64,000 nt of DNA from Asterias amurensis (GCF_032118995.1 NC_092661.1:6510494-6574493); one strand, 5' to 3'. Positions 31,492 through 45,500 are shown, counted from the stretch's first letter. Numbers and translations are program-made. Notes: generated by a model from the sequence alone, not told the origin.

Positions 31492-32422
31492 GTATCCTTA
31501 CTCTTTGGTTGACGGGCTATATTATGCACATTTTTAATTAGTTGGGCTGAATATTGATTTACCTTTGAAAACATTTAACATACTGTATCGTAGGAGGTCC
31601 TGTTTTCGAGGTGTCCCTAAAATCGTGGCAAATCTTTTACCTCTCTGTGCGCGATGTAAACAGTCCCTAGATAAAAATTGTGTGGTTTTATTTGCCAAGC
31701 AAAAGAGTCTCCCCTCCCTTGACCAAAACTTAGAAACACGTAAGGCTCCACTGGTCATTTGCACTTGTAAATGCAAAAAGTTTGGTATTTTAGGCATTTC
31801 TACAAGGTTCAAAAACATGTCATAATATTGAGGCCATATAAAAATATTTGCCCACCGAAAAAGTTTCATCAAACACTATTTCAATTCACAATTCATGATG
31901 ATCAAAATCATGTGACTGAATGTTTTGCTGAGCATTTTGGAAAAAAAATACCGAGGCTTAAAGAAGCCATGTGCCTTATGTCATTTTCTAATATTTTTGG
32001 AGATTTTGATTTTTTAACCCTCATATCAATGTTATTATTAATATTAAAATTTAAACATCAGCTTATTGATTCAATTATCGCTGTTTATTTATACGCTTTA
32101 TTGTAAATATTAAGAAGAGAAAAATTTAAACAAAATAAATAAAAATTCCAGATTTGGAAGCCAATAATTATTCACACATTTTATATATTTTTTTTTTTTT
32201 TTTTTTTGCAAGCTACCATGGTGATTTTTAAAATTTAATAAAAAAAAACATTTTGAATAAAATGAAGGCAACTGCTGGCTATACTGTCATACACAGAGTC
32301 TCAAAGAACACTTGTGGTCACTTCAGATGTTTCTTCCATGTATGGCTTCACCGGGAAACCATACTTTCTCGTTTGCCGTGAAAACAGGAAAAACTCAAGA
32401 CAAATGGGACCAGTTGAAGTCA
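31492..32422. other. Intergenic, AT-rich, no gene recognised
   Basis: It contains a partial third copy of the 191-bp repeat (31522-31556) and a poly-T run near 32190-32208. Open frames here lack similarity and splice support. Confidence 0.45.
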
Positions 32423-32815
32423 TTAAAGGAACACGTTGCCTTGGATCGGACGAGTTGGTCAAAACAAAAGCGTTTGTACCCGTTTTTTATAAAATGCATA
32501 TGGTTGGAAAGATGTTTTAAAAGTAGAATACAATGATCCACACAAGTTTGCCTCGAAATTGCGTGGTTTTCCTTCTACTGTGCGAACTAACATGGTCGGC
32601 CATTTATTATGGGAGTCAAAATGTTGACCCCCATAAATGGCCGACGTGTTAGTCGACCAAGTAAAAGGACAACCACGCAATTTCGAGGCATGTTTGTGTG
32701 GATCATTGTATTCTACTTTTACAACATCTTTCTACCCATATGCATTTTATAAAAAACGGTTACAAACACTTTTCAAAGACCAACTCGACCGATCCAAGGC
32801 AACGTGTTCCTTTAA
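32423..32815. mobile_element. TTAA-ended palindromic MITE (AAGGAACACG family), second copy
   Basis: Begins TTAAAGGAACACGTTGCCTT and ends AAGGCAACGTGTTCCTTTAA, with near-complete inverted symmetry around AAAATGTTGACCCCCATAAA. It is very similar to 24158-24547. It lies about 670 bp upstream of the PSMG1 start codon. Confidence 0.9.
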
Positions 32816-33004
32816 AGATCGGTGTGTGGTGTGAACATTTCAATGTCCATCAAGTTTAAATATATGTTTGCATACTTCATATTAACAAATGAAGATAATT
32901 AGGGCATCGGTTGATATAGGCATCATTATTTTTTTCCCAATTCAAAGAAAAAGGCATAATAGCGTGAAAACTGGTAAGCGGAGGATATTACTTGTTACTG
33001 CCAA

Positions 33005-33165
33005 TAAACGGCGCGCCATCGCGCCGCCGCTGCGGCGCGATTATGGGGCGCCGTTGCCGTTGTAGCGTCATGACGGTGTGTTGACATGTTTTTTTTTTAA
33101 ATTTGGTGCTAGCACCAAATTTCTCGCCAGCACCAAATTGGGTGCTATCACCAAATTAAGGTGCT
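33005..33165. repeat. GC-rich hairpin and GCACCAAATT repeats upstream of PSMG1
   Basis: ACGGCGCGCCATCGCGCCGC and GCGGCGCGATTATGGGGCGC form an imperfect hairpin at 33008-33053. From 33106 the word GCACCAAATT (or its complement AATTTGGTGC) occurs about four times, including the palindrome AATTTGGTGCTAGCACCAAA. Part of the PSMG1 upstream region; whether it is regulatory is unknown. Confidence 0.7.
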
Positions 33166-33205
33166 GAGTTCATCAGCAGCCAGCGCAGTCAGCACGTACA
33201 TGTTG

Positions 33206-33437
33206 GGCGCGATTGGTCAATCTGCGCGCGCGATCAACCGATCGCGCTGCGCTATTGAAAGATCAATTTGGTCGCGCAGCAATCGGTCGATCGCGCAACA
33301 ATCGGTCGATCGCGCAATGAACATCTTTGCGCGATTGACCGATGCGCGATCGACCGATTGCTGCGCGACCAAATTGATCTTTCAACAGCGCAGCGCGATC
33401 GGTTGATCGCGCAGATTGACCGATAGCGCCCAACATA
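33206..33437. repeat. Long near-perfect palindrome, ~92-bp arms, just upstream of the PSMG1 ATG
   Basis: The left arm, about 33206-33300 (TTGGGCGCGATTGGTCAATC onward), is repeated in reverse complement at about 33345-33437, with only a few differences. The loop is about 45 bases. Both arms are dense in CGATCG and GCGCGATC words. The right arm ends about 46 bases before the PSMG1 start codon, so it must lie in the promoter or 5' leader unless transcription starts within that gap. Confidence 0.9.
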
Positions 33438-33482
33438 CATATATCACAGTTAGTTGTTTGTTGTTGTTGGTTGGTGCAAAAA

Positions 33483-33577
33483 ATGGCAACCTTCTTCGGG
33501 GAAGTGCTCACGTTGAGCTCAAGAGCAGTGGACGATGATGACGAAGACGAAGGAGACGAAATGCTCCAAAGGTTCCC
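33483..33577 (+). CDS. PSMG1: PSMG1 exon 1
   Basis: ATG is preceded by GCAAAAA. It encodes MATFFGEVLTL and a run of Asp/Glu, as in other PSMG1 proteins. I place the donor at CCC|GTTAGT (phase 2), giving QRFP-EPQFAW across the junction. An alternative donor seven bases earlier (AAAG|GTTCCC) keeps the same phase but is a poorer site. Confidence 0.85.
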
Positions 33578-36500
33578 GTTAGTTGATTGATAATACTTCC
33601 ATTAATTGTTTGTTTAATCGTAATTTTATTCTTATCCATGTAAAATTGTAGGCCTTAAACTTGTATTATAATGATTTAAATGTAATCATTATCCATCCTA
33701 CTTCCAATCCATCCTACTTCTACTAGCTACATTCTACTATTACCAAGGCTCTGACCTGAGCATGCTGAGCCTTCTTCTTCTTCTTCCTTGTAAAGTGCAG
33801 CCTTCAAATGGTTGAAGGTGTACGCACTGCGTGTGAGCGCATGTGTTGACTTAGGCAACAGGAATTTGTGTCAGGTGCAGATAGAATTATGTACAGGTGC
33901 GAGTAAAAAGCTGGAGATGAGGTTTACTTCAGCCGGGGGTCCCTTAACGCCAGTTTGAAAGCGTCAAGGGACGGGTACGCAGCAGGATCAACTGGGAGGT
34001 TGTTCCAGTCCCGGATGGTGCGCGGGAAGAAGGAGCTGGCGTAGACTGAAGAGCTGGTATGTGGGATTGTAGCCATGACCTCTTGTTGATGTGGTTGAGT
34101 GTGTGAGAAGGGTGTTCCAAGGGATGTCGACCAAGTTGAATCTTATTTTGTACATCATTTGAAGGCGGCTTTGGTAACGACGTTCCTGAAGAGAGGGCCA
34201 TTCGAGGTGATCTAGCATGGCGGTAACACTGCTCGTTCTTCTATAATCTTCCATGACGAATCGAGCTGAGCTTCGTTGGACTTGCTCTAGCTTCTTGATG
34301 TTACGTTGCGTGTGGGGATCCCATGAAGTTGCCGCATATTCGACTGCTGGTCGAATAAAGGTGGTGTAGACAGCTTCTTTGATTTTCTGGCTGCTGTGGC
34401 TCAGATTACGGGAGAAGAAGGCCTTGGTGCTAGTGGCTCTTTTTGAGATGTTGTCAACATGGGTGTTGAAGCTTAGCTTCGGATCAAGGTGGACTCCCAG
34501 GTATTTAGCGGAGTTGACAGCCTCCAAGGTATGCCCATGGATGGTGTAAGAGGCAGGGACAATGATCTGCTTGTTGGTGACTCTGACTACTTGGCAGCCT
34601 CCTCTGCTCACGGGGGAATACTGGGAGCCTAGTTGGAAAAGTTTCCGTATGGCGCCACTACTTTTTCATTCGATATGAAATAATATAGTATCTAATTTAC
34701 CTCAATGAGATATCCCTTTTTGTAAAAATGAGTGAAAAAGTGGTGGCGCCATACGGAAAGTTATCCGCCTAGTTTCTAGAACTAGAATAGAAGTATAGCC
34801 CCGTCATTCATAGTGCAAATAGTATGAAATAGTACGCTGGTTTTCCTCCCTCCGCTTCTTCCTTGTAGTCCAGCGTATTGAGTTCACTTCTAGAAATAGT
34901 TGTGATACGGCAGGAGTGAACGGCAGGAGGCAGGAGGGTTACGTTATCGGTATCACAATTACCCCCGATATGTTCAATGCTTTATGTTTTGGTCACCAAG
35001 CGCTGAACTGCAGGTACCTGCTGAGCCGAGTTTGACTAAACCATTCTGTTAAAGGGGTGTTTACAAGGCAGTGCGGCTGAGCGTGCGCCCTATATGAGTG
35101 AACGGCGGGCATTGTAAACGAACACGCATTGCCGCACTGCCTTGTAACACCCCTTTAACTGAATGGTTTAGTCCAACTCGGCTCGGTAAAAAAAACAGGC
35201 TATGCAACGCACCAAATTTTCAACCTGGAAAATTGTGACTGTTTTGCTCCGGGATCTGGTAAGTTTTCGTAATTTTTCATCAAAACATTTTCTCAATGGT
35301 GGTAGGAAAGGATTCATTAGACATTGAGAATTAAGTTTGTGTTCCTAGAATTTGTGTCATGATTTTCGAAAGTGGTAAAAATGGAGCAAATCTGTTGACT
35401 AGCTGTCAAAATTATACGCGTTGGACCTGATTGCTGTATGACGTTCGAGTTTGAGTCGTAACCCTCCGGCTTTACCGTCGGCAGGAGGGTTAAGTTATCA
35501 CAACTATTCTAGAAACTATTTATTAGGCTCCCTGTGAGCAGAGCCTTAGCATACTTAGTTTCTAGAAGTAGTAATGATTAATAACCCCCTTTGTTGCTAT
35601 AGATGATTGAAAGCCGCTACTCCTAGAACTTTGATTATGAATGAGATTTCGTTGAGGTTTCTATGAGTGGGCGTCAATCAGGGGGGGGGGGGCAGGGGGA
35701 CATGTCCCCCCCCATCTTTTGGAGGGTGGGGGGGGGGGCGGAATATCAAATGTCCCCCCCCCCCCCTACTCTTTTTTTGAAGCCCAAGTTTTGCAATGTG
35801 TTAGACCGGTACCAAACCCTGTCCCTGTCATGCCTGTGTCCCACTATGGGCATTTATCCTGGAGGCAAAGGATGTCACAACTTTTTGAAGGGTGGGGGAC
35901 ACTCTATCAATGTTTGTGTAAACCATTCATGGTTCTGAAGCTTGACTGGTTTGATTATTGATCATTTCCTACTAACTGTTTAGTACAGATAACGGTAATT
36001 TTGGCACATTTGATTTGTGACTTTGCCTCATTGTCACTCATATTCATGTAGCCAATTTAAGCAACATGTCATCATTGCAAATGTGGTATCATTTTAAAGA
36101 GGTACACCTCAGCTTTGCATTGATATTATAACTTAATACAAACGGAGTGATAAATGATAAAAATATACTTGATTGAAAAAAGGTTTCCTAACTTTTTGTG
36201 AGCAGTTTAGTATGCATCTAAACATATCCGAAAACAACTGGTCATTACTAACCGTTTAAACACCCCCATATGACGCGCTCTCCGTCAATAGGAATAGCGA
36301 CACTGTCTGGAATGCTATTTACATGTATTATAAGCAGAGCCAGTAATGGGACAACAACGTTTAGGCCCTATAGCTGAAAAAAACTGTTTTGTCCCTCAAC
36401 AAATCTTTTATTCCTCGTAAATTAACCCTTGATTCCAAAATAATTTTTTGTTTTTCTCTGTCAAAAAAATATTTAAAGGCAGTGGACACTATTGGTAATT

Positions 36501-39500
36501 ACTCAAAATAATTATTAGCACAAAAACTTACTTGGTAACGATTAATGGGGAGAGGTTGATAGTATAAAACATTGTGAGAAACAGCTCCCTCTGAAGTAAC
36601 GTAGTTTTCGAGAAAGAAGTAATTTTCCACGAATTTGATTTCGAGACCTCAGATTTAGAACTTGAGGTCTCGAAATCAACCATCTGAAAGCACACAACTT
36701 CGTGTGACAAGAGTGTTTTTACTTTCACTATTATCTCACAACTTCGATGACCGATTGAGCTAACATTTCCACAGGTTTGTTATTTTATGCATACATGTTG
36801 AAATACACCAAATGAGAAGACGGGTCTTTGACAATTACCAATAGTGTCCACTGTCTTAAATCCCCTCAAAATGTTGTTTTTAGGAAAATATGTATTTCAA
36901 GGGAACTAAATAAGATTGTGAAGAATGAATAATATAATTTTTTCTCAACATTTTCTATTTACGAGCTCCTTGTATATAAAAACTTACTTTATAAAGGTTC
37001 ATTTTCAGTGAGCCGCAGTTTGCTTGGCAACCAGGTGTCAATAAAGAGATGGAGGAATCTGAAGTAAGGAAATTGAGTTGCAGAACACTCATCATAGCTG
37101 TTGGTCCTGCAGCAACAGGTTTGCACCATCAATATGTTGTTTAGAGCACATCTTAGCTGCTTAGAGTTATCTTTTGCAATGATGTTTGGGAATGTGATTC
37201 CAAAAGATGTCCATGTCCCAGCCTAACTTTAAAATCATCCCAACTGTATGTAAGTAGTTGGGACCAGACCCAACTTGACTATTACAGTTGTGGTGTTGCT
37301 ATGTACATGAACGGCTGATAGTGATAATAACACATAGACATTGACGGTGATAGTGATGAAGATAACCACAATAAGTTGGGCTTTTACAATGATTTTTAAT
37401 CCTCTTAAGTTTTCTCGCCTTGCATTTTGGATCGTAAGTGATACATACATTACATACACAGTATTAAATTTTAATTTAATATGGATGAGACCAATTTTTT
37501 TGTGTCAAACCTGGTCATGGAAATTGCTTATTTCACCTTCATGTACACTGTAGACTTATAGAAATAACCATCAGCAGTCTAATGTAGGAGGTTTTTGGTT
37601 CAGATTCCGCTCTAGTCAATTTGTCTTTGTTCAGCCCATAGAAATAGAACCCGAAGAATGTTGAACATCGGCCGCCCTCTGTGTCCTCTGAGATTTGTAA
37701 AAAAAACAGTAAGCGCAAATGCTTAATTTGAAATTAATGAACCTACAGTAGAAGTGCATGATGTGTAGCCATCGATGAGACTCCCAATATTAACTGCAAC
37801 TCATTATGTATAATCTCTGATTCTTTTACTTGCATCAAATTTTTATGTTTTCTTTTTTACTTTTTAAGGTTTTCTAGAAGCCTACATTTTGTGGAGCAAG
37901 ATAGAAGTTGTCGCGACAATAGAATATGATCTAAGCAGGTCAAATTCTGCTAAAGGTCATCACAAGTGCTCAGTTTACCGGCTGAAAAACCATCCAGATG
38001 TTCTAGTCTGTCAGTGCAAAAATGAGGTTCTTCCTGAAATGTCACATGTATGGACAAAACAGGTATAAACGTGTAATTTTGGCTAATAGCTTAGTCTTTG
38101 TCTAAGACCTTTGCATGGATTATTTCCCAGTCACACTACCATGGGCAGTGTGCAATATTGATTGCCGTATCGTCAGCTAGCTTTGTGTAAGTCTATACTC
38201 GCTACCATGGGCAGCGTGCCGTTTCGCCTCTTAGCTTTGGGCAAGTCTATTCTTGGTTTGATATCCAGCCGCGAGGTCTTGGATATCTTGTATCGGGTTG
38301 TTTATGTGTTTCTTTAGTGTTTTTTCCTGACTTGCCTGCGGAGCCAATCAGGGACCAGATTTGCACCTTTTCATCAATGATTCATGATTTACCTAAGTGT
38401 TTCTAACTGCCAGCTATGGGACATTGTTGTGAATGATATTGTGCAGAAAGTACCTTCTCGCCAGGAATTATAATAATTGGATTCAAATGCACACTGAAAA
38501 GAACTTGTAAAGGACTTGGATTTAAAAATTCTCTTGTTTATTTATAGCTGTCACAGCTAGACCTAGCCCTACACATGTACATTGTAGGACTCTTCCTCTG
38601 TGCTCTACACAGATACAGACTCCTAACAATTAAGGCCCGTTTCTGGGGCGGAAAATTTTCAAAGCTTTATAACTCAAATCTTATTGTACCTGCAGGAAGC
38701 CACTTATTTCAACAGATTCACATTCCATGGCGGCATACATTTTTCTGCAGTGGGTTTTGGTTGTCATATATTCCTCACAAATCCTCATTTTCGTGCAGCT
38801 CCCAACATTAAAAAAAATCCTGTTTTGATCATTTTCTCACAGTGTTGTCTGCTTCCGTGCGTCCGCGTATACACTCGCGTGCAAGACGCAAGATGCAAGA
38901 CGCATGATTCTTGGTCACTGTATCTTGACTGCACAGTTTAACACACAAATACAAACAGTGACGTAATGCTACATTGTTACAGTTGCATTGGTATACTTTT
39001 TGAATGTTTCCCCCGTGTATTATTGCATTTGTAGCTCTTTCAAAACCTGGACTCAACAGATATGGAGGTCATTGTAATGGACATGGTATCCACTGCAGAG
39101 TACAGAACGGATATGTCATCATCAGAGATTCCAGCCTGCTTTCTACGCTCAATGCAATCCAGTACACCAGGCAGGAAAATACAGCCATGTCCTTCACTTG
39201 AATCACCAAATGTTATCAAAGGACTAAGTGCATCAGGTATGTTTTTTTGTAATGCGCTATATAAATACGTTTTATTATCATTGTTATTATTATTTCATCT
39301 TACATGTATCGCAGCATGCAAAAGAAAGATCACATTTTCCTTTGTGCCGGTATTTCGTCGAGCAGACATGCTCTCAAATGCAAGAAACTGAACTTTTTGG
39401 GATGATTTGTTGTCTTCTTCATTGAATTAAATTACACTGACAGCACTCTGATTTTGGCTGACATAGGAGTCCAAGCAGTCGTGATCAATTTCTAGCTTTG

Positions 39501-42500
39501 CTAAATGAGTTCCTATGTTGCGGAATACTTACATGTTTCCACTGTTGGCTCTTTACATTGACAGTTTGGACTTTGGGCTTGAACAGACTCAAGTTACACA
39601 TGACTGCATAATGGTCTGATAATCCAGGTAGTATAACAAAGTTTGAGACAATAGGTGGGGTGATGTCACGAGTTATGACAAGGTCCAGGCAATGACCGAG
39701 ACGATGAGTCGGCTCCTTGATATGGTGGGTAAGACTTAAAGCCTGAAGTAGATGCTTAAACTGGTTTGCATTATTGTATGGATGTCAACGACATGAATAC
39801 TTAAGTCACCAAAGTGTCTGTTAGTGAAAAAATCCCAACAGAAAATCACTAATTTCACAATGCAGATGACTCCAGATGAACAGAAAATGTCCTGTAGATA
39901 AGATTGAGGACACAAAATGATCAAAGTACAAAAAAATTAGCTAAGAAAAACAGAGCAAATTTAAGTTGTAGCTTCTCAACCAGATAACTATTGATCAAAA
40001 AGGGATTTATGTTTGTACTCTGCAAGTTTATATAGTACTATTAAATAGTGTTTTTTTTCTGTAAATTTCGGCAGATGAGCAGCCAATTCAATATTCAGGC
40101 ATTCGAAGTAAAGCTGTTTTACCTCTCCAGTTATTACTGCATTTCAATTCAGAATTCGACCAGTCTATTTCGTTTTGAGCCATTTAAATTCCTTTAGCAC
40201 TCCGTTCAATTCAGCAAATCGACTTTCTTTTTCATGACACACAATCAGTGTTGTACATGTAAAGTCGAGACCGGTAAGCTCGAGACTAAGACCAACATGT
40301 CTTAAGACCAAGACTGGAGACCTTCACAATCATAATAATAACAAAAGTAGTACTAATAGTAATAATAATACGTAAACAAATAATCAGCAGATTATATCCA
40401 AGACGGATACCAAGACCGAGACCTCAATGTAAGGAGACCAAGACCCTAAAAAGTGGTCTCGAGACCGGTCTCGAGACCGGTCTTGAGACCTGCAACACTG
40501 CCAGTGCACACAATCATCATTCAAATTAGCAAAGCCAGGTTCGACTAAAGATTTCATAAAGAGGCAATCAATTTCGCTAAATGAGGTCAAATAAGTACGA
40601 CTAAAGAAATACGGAAACAGATAAACTGTAGTAGGCAACTCAGAGGGAAGCAGGGTCAGCTCTTTTCAGAGCCACTACCTCTTGCGAAAATTAAATGTTC
40701 ATCTCCGTCATGTAAAGCAGTGTTGTAGGTCTCGAGACCGGTCTTGGTCTATACAAGCAAAATCATACATGTACATACGTATGGACATGTATGTTATGTA
40801 CATGCATAAATGTACTTTACATTAGGAATAGGCAAGTAGGACAACTTTGAGTGGAGCTTGAAAGCAAGCCAAAAATATTTTTACTCTAAATTTTTAATGT
40901 TGTGGAGAAAACATACAGAGGTTAATTTTCACCGAAGTTCATCGCCAGATCACGTGATCCACGTGATCCAAGGTCAAAGGATTATTAAACCTAAACATAT
41001 TCCTATAAAAAAGGGAATGGCACATTTGGAAAGCTTATGTAGTTTTCTTAACAGAGACATCAATTTCAACCAATTTGACCCAATGGTTACAGATTTATGG
41101 TCGCATGAATATTGGCAGGCAGGCACATTTTGAACGAAATCAACCAGAAATAGCTTGCCGTAGCGCTAAAACCGTTTAACAGATGGAGCTGAAATTTGAG
41201 CTTGTTATGAGCCACGACTACCCCATGAACCAAATTTGAGCAAATTTGAAGAGGCGAGGGTTTAATGTTGGGTTTTTTTATTTTTATTTTTATTTTTTAT
41301 TTTTTTTTTTGGGGGGGGGTGACACAGAATGATCCTATATTGATTTCAACTTTCATGCTCCTTCGCTACGCTCATACGCATAAAAATGGTTCATAATAAG
41401 GACACAAGAGATGAAATTTCCTTTCAGAGTATTATTATTATTATTATATCATGGGAAGGGGCCGGCATTGGACCGATGAGTTTTAATACATATTACTGAA
41501 TAAATTTATTTGTTAATGTTAGTAAATAATGTTAGTTTATAAATTGACACTCTCCTGATGGTTCATTGAACCATGGCCCTCTAGGCCCTTCGGGTATCTC
41601 CCGAAATCTCCCTCACAATATTACAGCATTAATTAGTCAACATAAGTACACTATGCTTCACACTTTGTAAGCTCCAACTTATTTCAAATTACAATCTCAT
41701 TTGTACAAATTACAACCTCACTTGCCAATTATGATACAGTATTCGATGGTCAACAATAAGTACACTTTAAATGCATCTTTACTTCTAACTTATTTCAAAA
41801 ACATTCTCATTTTGGTACACATTTAATTGTTGTGCTTGGTTTCAAAATAGGCTTATTGAACTCGCACTTTTCCTTATTTACAACAAAGTTGTATAATTTT
41901 CAAATTATTATAGGGTTATCATTTGTTGTTATAATTCATTCTGTGCTCAACAATCTAGAGACCAGCAATCTCTGTTCTACCTCTCTTTTAGCGAATCTAT
42001 TTTTTGCGGTTGTGGTCTTCCACCTGCCATGTTGCATGACTAGTTCTTCGGGAATACCTTTATTTGTAAGATGCGTGGCCCCTCCCGACCTCATACTGTG
42101 TAAGCCGTACTGTTTGGGTTCTTTAATTCCAATTTGTTTCATAGCATCCAGAAATAACTCTCTGCACCTTGTGTAGCTAAGTGGTCTATTCAAGAGTGGT
42201 GTGTAAGATTGGGAGCTAGAATGGAACGATAATGCAGTAAAAATGAACGCATCCTGACTAAGCTTGGGCGATATCACGATATTATCGAATATCGCGATAT
42301 TAATTTGGACACGATTTCGATATCGGATGGATTTGGTTTTAATCGAAATATCGATATATCGCGATATATCGCTTAAATATCGCGATGTATTTGCTAGCTG
42401 AGACATCTTGCACCCCATAGGTTTGGAGTAAAACCAGAAGAATAGGTCATTAGAACACCTCTCTTATGCTAGGACTGTCTCTTCTACAACTTTCACTTGG

Positions 42501-45500
42501 AGTTTTAAGACTGATGATATCAAATTTCATTAATCGCGATTATATCGAATATCGCGATATATTGTCGGCGATATATCGTGAATAAAATAAATCGATATCG
42601 CCCAAGCTTAATCCTGACCAATCTGGATGTTACACTTTGACATATAACTCTTCAAAATGGAGATTGGAGATATTCTGCTTTCCGTGCTTGAAATATAAGC
42701 ATAACTACCATCTCTGAATATATCAGTCTTTGATTGAGGTATGAAAATGCTCATACCTTTGCCATCTTTCAATTCTGTAGCGAAAACTTAAGAGAGATGT
42801 AACAGGCTGTACGCAAGTCTATTAAGGTACGGTTTTCTCCGACTAGTTTGTCAACGATGCAATTTACTTGTTCCAAGGTTATGGGCTCTTTCTGGTTGGG
42901 TGGTTTGTGCAATTGGCGCCTTGCACTTACTATGATTTGTTGAACTATAGGCAAATCAACGGGGTTGGGTTTTGTATTAACCATTTTATTGCTGCTGATG
43001 AGTAAGTGATAAAGTTATCGGATTTAGCGGTTTCTATCTTATTAACCAGGTAAGCAGCGATTATTTGATCTCTAATTGGAAGAATTATCTCTAAACCGTT
43101 ATCCTGCAACCAACTAAAGAATTGTTTATCGTGCCTTCCGCTTTGGCTAATATGACTTCGTTGAAGATGCGTTTCTTCTTACTTTCCAGACCTCGGGGGA
43201 ACTCTGACCAAAACTGTTGCTTGAGTATAATCTAGTGCATCAAATGGGAATGGCAAAGTAGAGATGAAAATGTTTTAATTTATCCTACATAAGTAAATGT
43301 AATTGTGAATTACTGAGAGGAGAAGGTATTAGTATGGGTTGTACAATCAATATAAACAGCACAAATATTGCCAGTGAATCGTGGGGACCCTATAGAAGTG
43401 AGTTCTTATTTCTACCTAGCTGTAGTGCAACGTTTCCTTTTGTTGTGATAAAACCTTTTATCCATGACCTGTAATGTGACCAGAGGATTGGCCAAAATAT
43501 GGAAGAGGGCCATTGGGGAAATACCAACACGCCTTTTCCTCTGCAGAGGTGGATGTGCTCTAGCACCTTTGGAATGAGAACTACTGGTGGGACTATCAGA
43601 CAATTCTCGTCTTGCCAGTTTTGAGTAAAGGCATCAACGCCTGACGTGCCAGGGTTACAGAACCTGGAGTAAAAACGAGTTAGTTTTGCATTATAGTAAT
43701 TGGCAAAACAGTCGATACTGAGTGGGCCCCAAAGTGAATTCAATTCGTTGAAAAATTTGAGGATAACTCCCAGTCGTCAGTGTCTATTAGACGACTGATG
43801 AAATCGGCTTGATCATTCCGAGTTCTTGGGATCCAGTCGACTTCTAATCTGATGTTATTACGTAAACATATGGTGAAAATATCAAGAGCTATATCTTGCA
43901 GATCGCTTTTCATACTTCCTATTTCTACAATTCTTGTGGCAGATTGACTATCTGAGAAAACTTTGTTGTGAACCAATTAACATTGGCAAAAAGGAATTAA
44001 TGGCAAAATGAATAGTATTTAACTCTCTCCATGTGGAGCTTTTCTGGGCTTCTTGTTTGGTCCATTACAAATGATTGACCCTGCGCCCTGTGCGCTAGCA
44101 TCACAACAAACAAGTTTAGTAACATTCCTTGTTGCAAAGACATTACGTAGATTCAAAGAGGCTGCATTATTTTTCCAGAATTGGATTTCGGAATTGCAAT
44201 GTACATTGAGCTCGATTAATTCGTCTTCATCGGCCGCTTGAGCAATTTTAATCTGACAATGTCTGGTCATGAGTCTTATAATATTTCCACACACTGGACT
44301 TAATGATATGATTTGTCCAACCAGAGAATGCAATTTTCTGACGGATAATGGAGCTGAATTGAGTAGGCTTTACTCAATCCTTACATGCTTAGCTATTTCT
44401 GTAGCTGAGGCATGATCTAATTCCGTGTTCCCTGTACTTGGTATCACAACAATGCCGTCATCTAGATATAGTGCAATAAAAATACCCGATGCTCTCCAAT
44501 GTGTCACTAAAGTTTTCATGACTTTCGAAAACAACCAGGGTGCGGAGGATAAACCGAAAGGGAGAACATTGAATTCAAAATAACGTTTTACTCCTCGCAT
44601 TTCCCATGAAAAACCGAGGTAAGGCTGAAAATCATGTGTGGTGGTAACCTGATTTTAGGTCAAATGTGAATAGTCTCGCATTTTTTTAGACGAGATTTAA
44701 GCCAACTTTCCAATCATCTAGCTTAAACTTTTCCTTTTTTACAAATTTGTTAAGCCTGCTTAGGTCTAAAATTAGACGTTTCTTTCCTGAAGCCTGGTAG
44801 GCCACAGATAGGGGGCTCACCACATAGGAAGGCTCGTGTTTTTCTGTTATTCTTTTTGATTTCAACAGATCTAGGACGGTCTCTGTGACAAACTGGTATT
44901 CTTTATTGGCTGAATTGTTCGATAAAACATTGGATGGGGCTGTGCTGTAAATGGAATTTTGTAGCCTTCTGTGATAACCGATATGACCATTCTGGAAGAA
45001 CTTATTGTATACCAGAACTGAGCGTGTTGTTTAAATCGCCCTTTAACAGAGTATTGTCAGAGCATACATGTAGCTCTTCCATAACACATGATTGATAATT
45101 ACATTGTACCTCCAATACGTCACTGAACTTTGTCTCGAACTGAGATGGTTTAATGACGGATTGCTTGCTGTGAGGGTCCTGCGCCGTACTCGGGCACTGT
45201 AATTGGCTGGTTGAGCACTGTGCTGTTTGCTGCTGGGCTTGGGAGGACCGAGGGGACAGCTCGCTGGGAAAATGGTACTCGCCACGGTATGGCGCTGGTG
45301 AAGTTGCTGTATAACGGGGAAGCTCTACCCCTTGATTTGAATCTGGATGCCCCGGGCGTGCTGAAGGGGCACTCTCTTGCCCAGTGGCCTGGCATTCGGC
45401 AGGTAAAACATATGTCAGCGCTTGGCATGCCTAAAGGTTTTGGGCAAAGAAGAGGGATGACAAAAAAGAGGAAAAACGAGAAAGAAATATACAAGATTTT

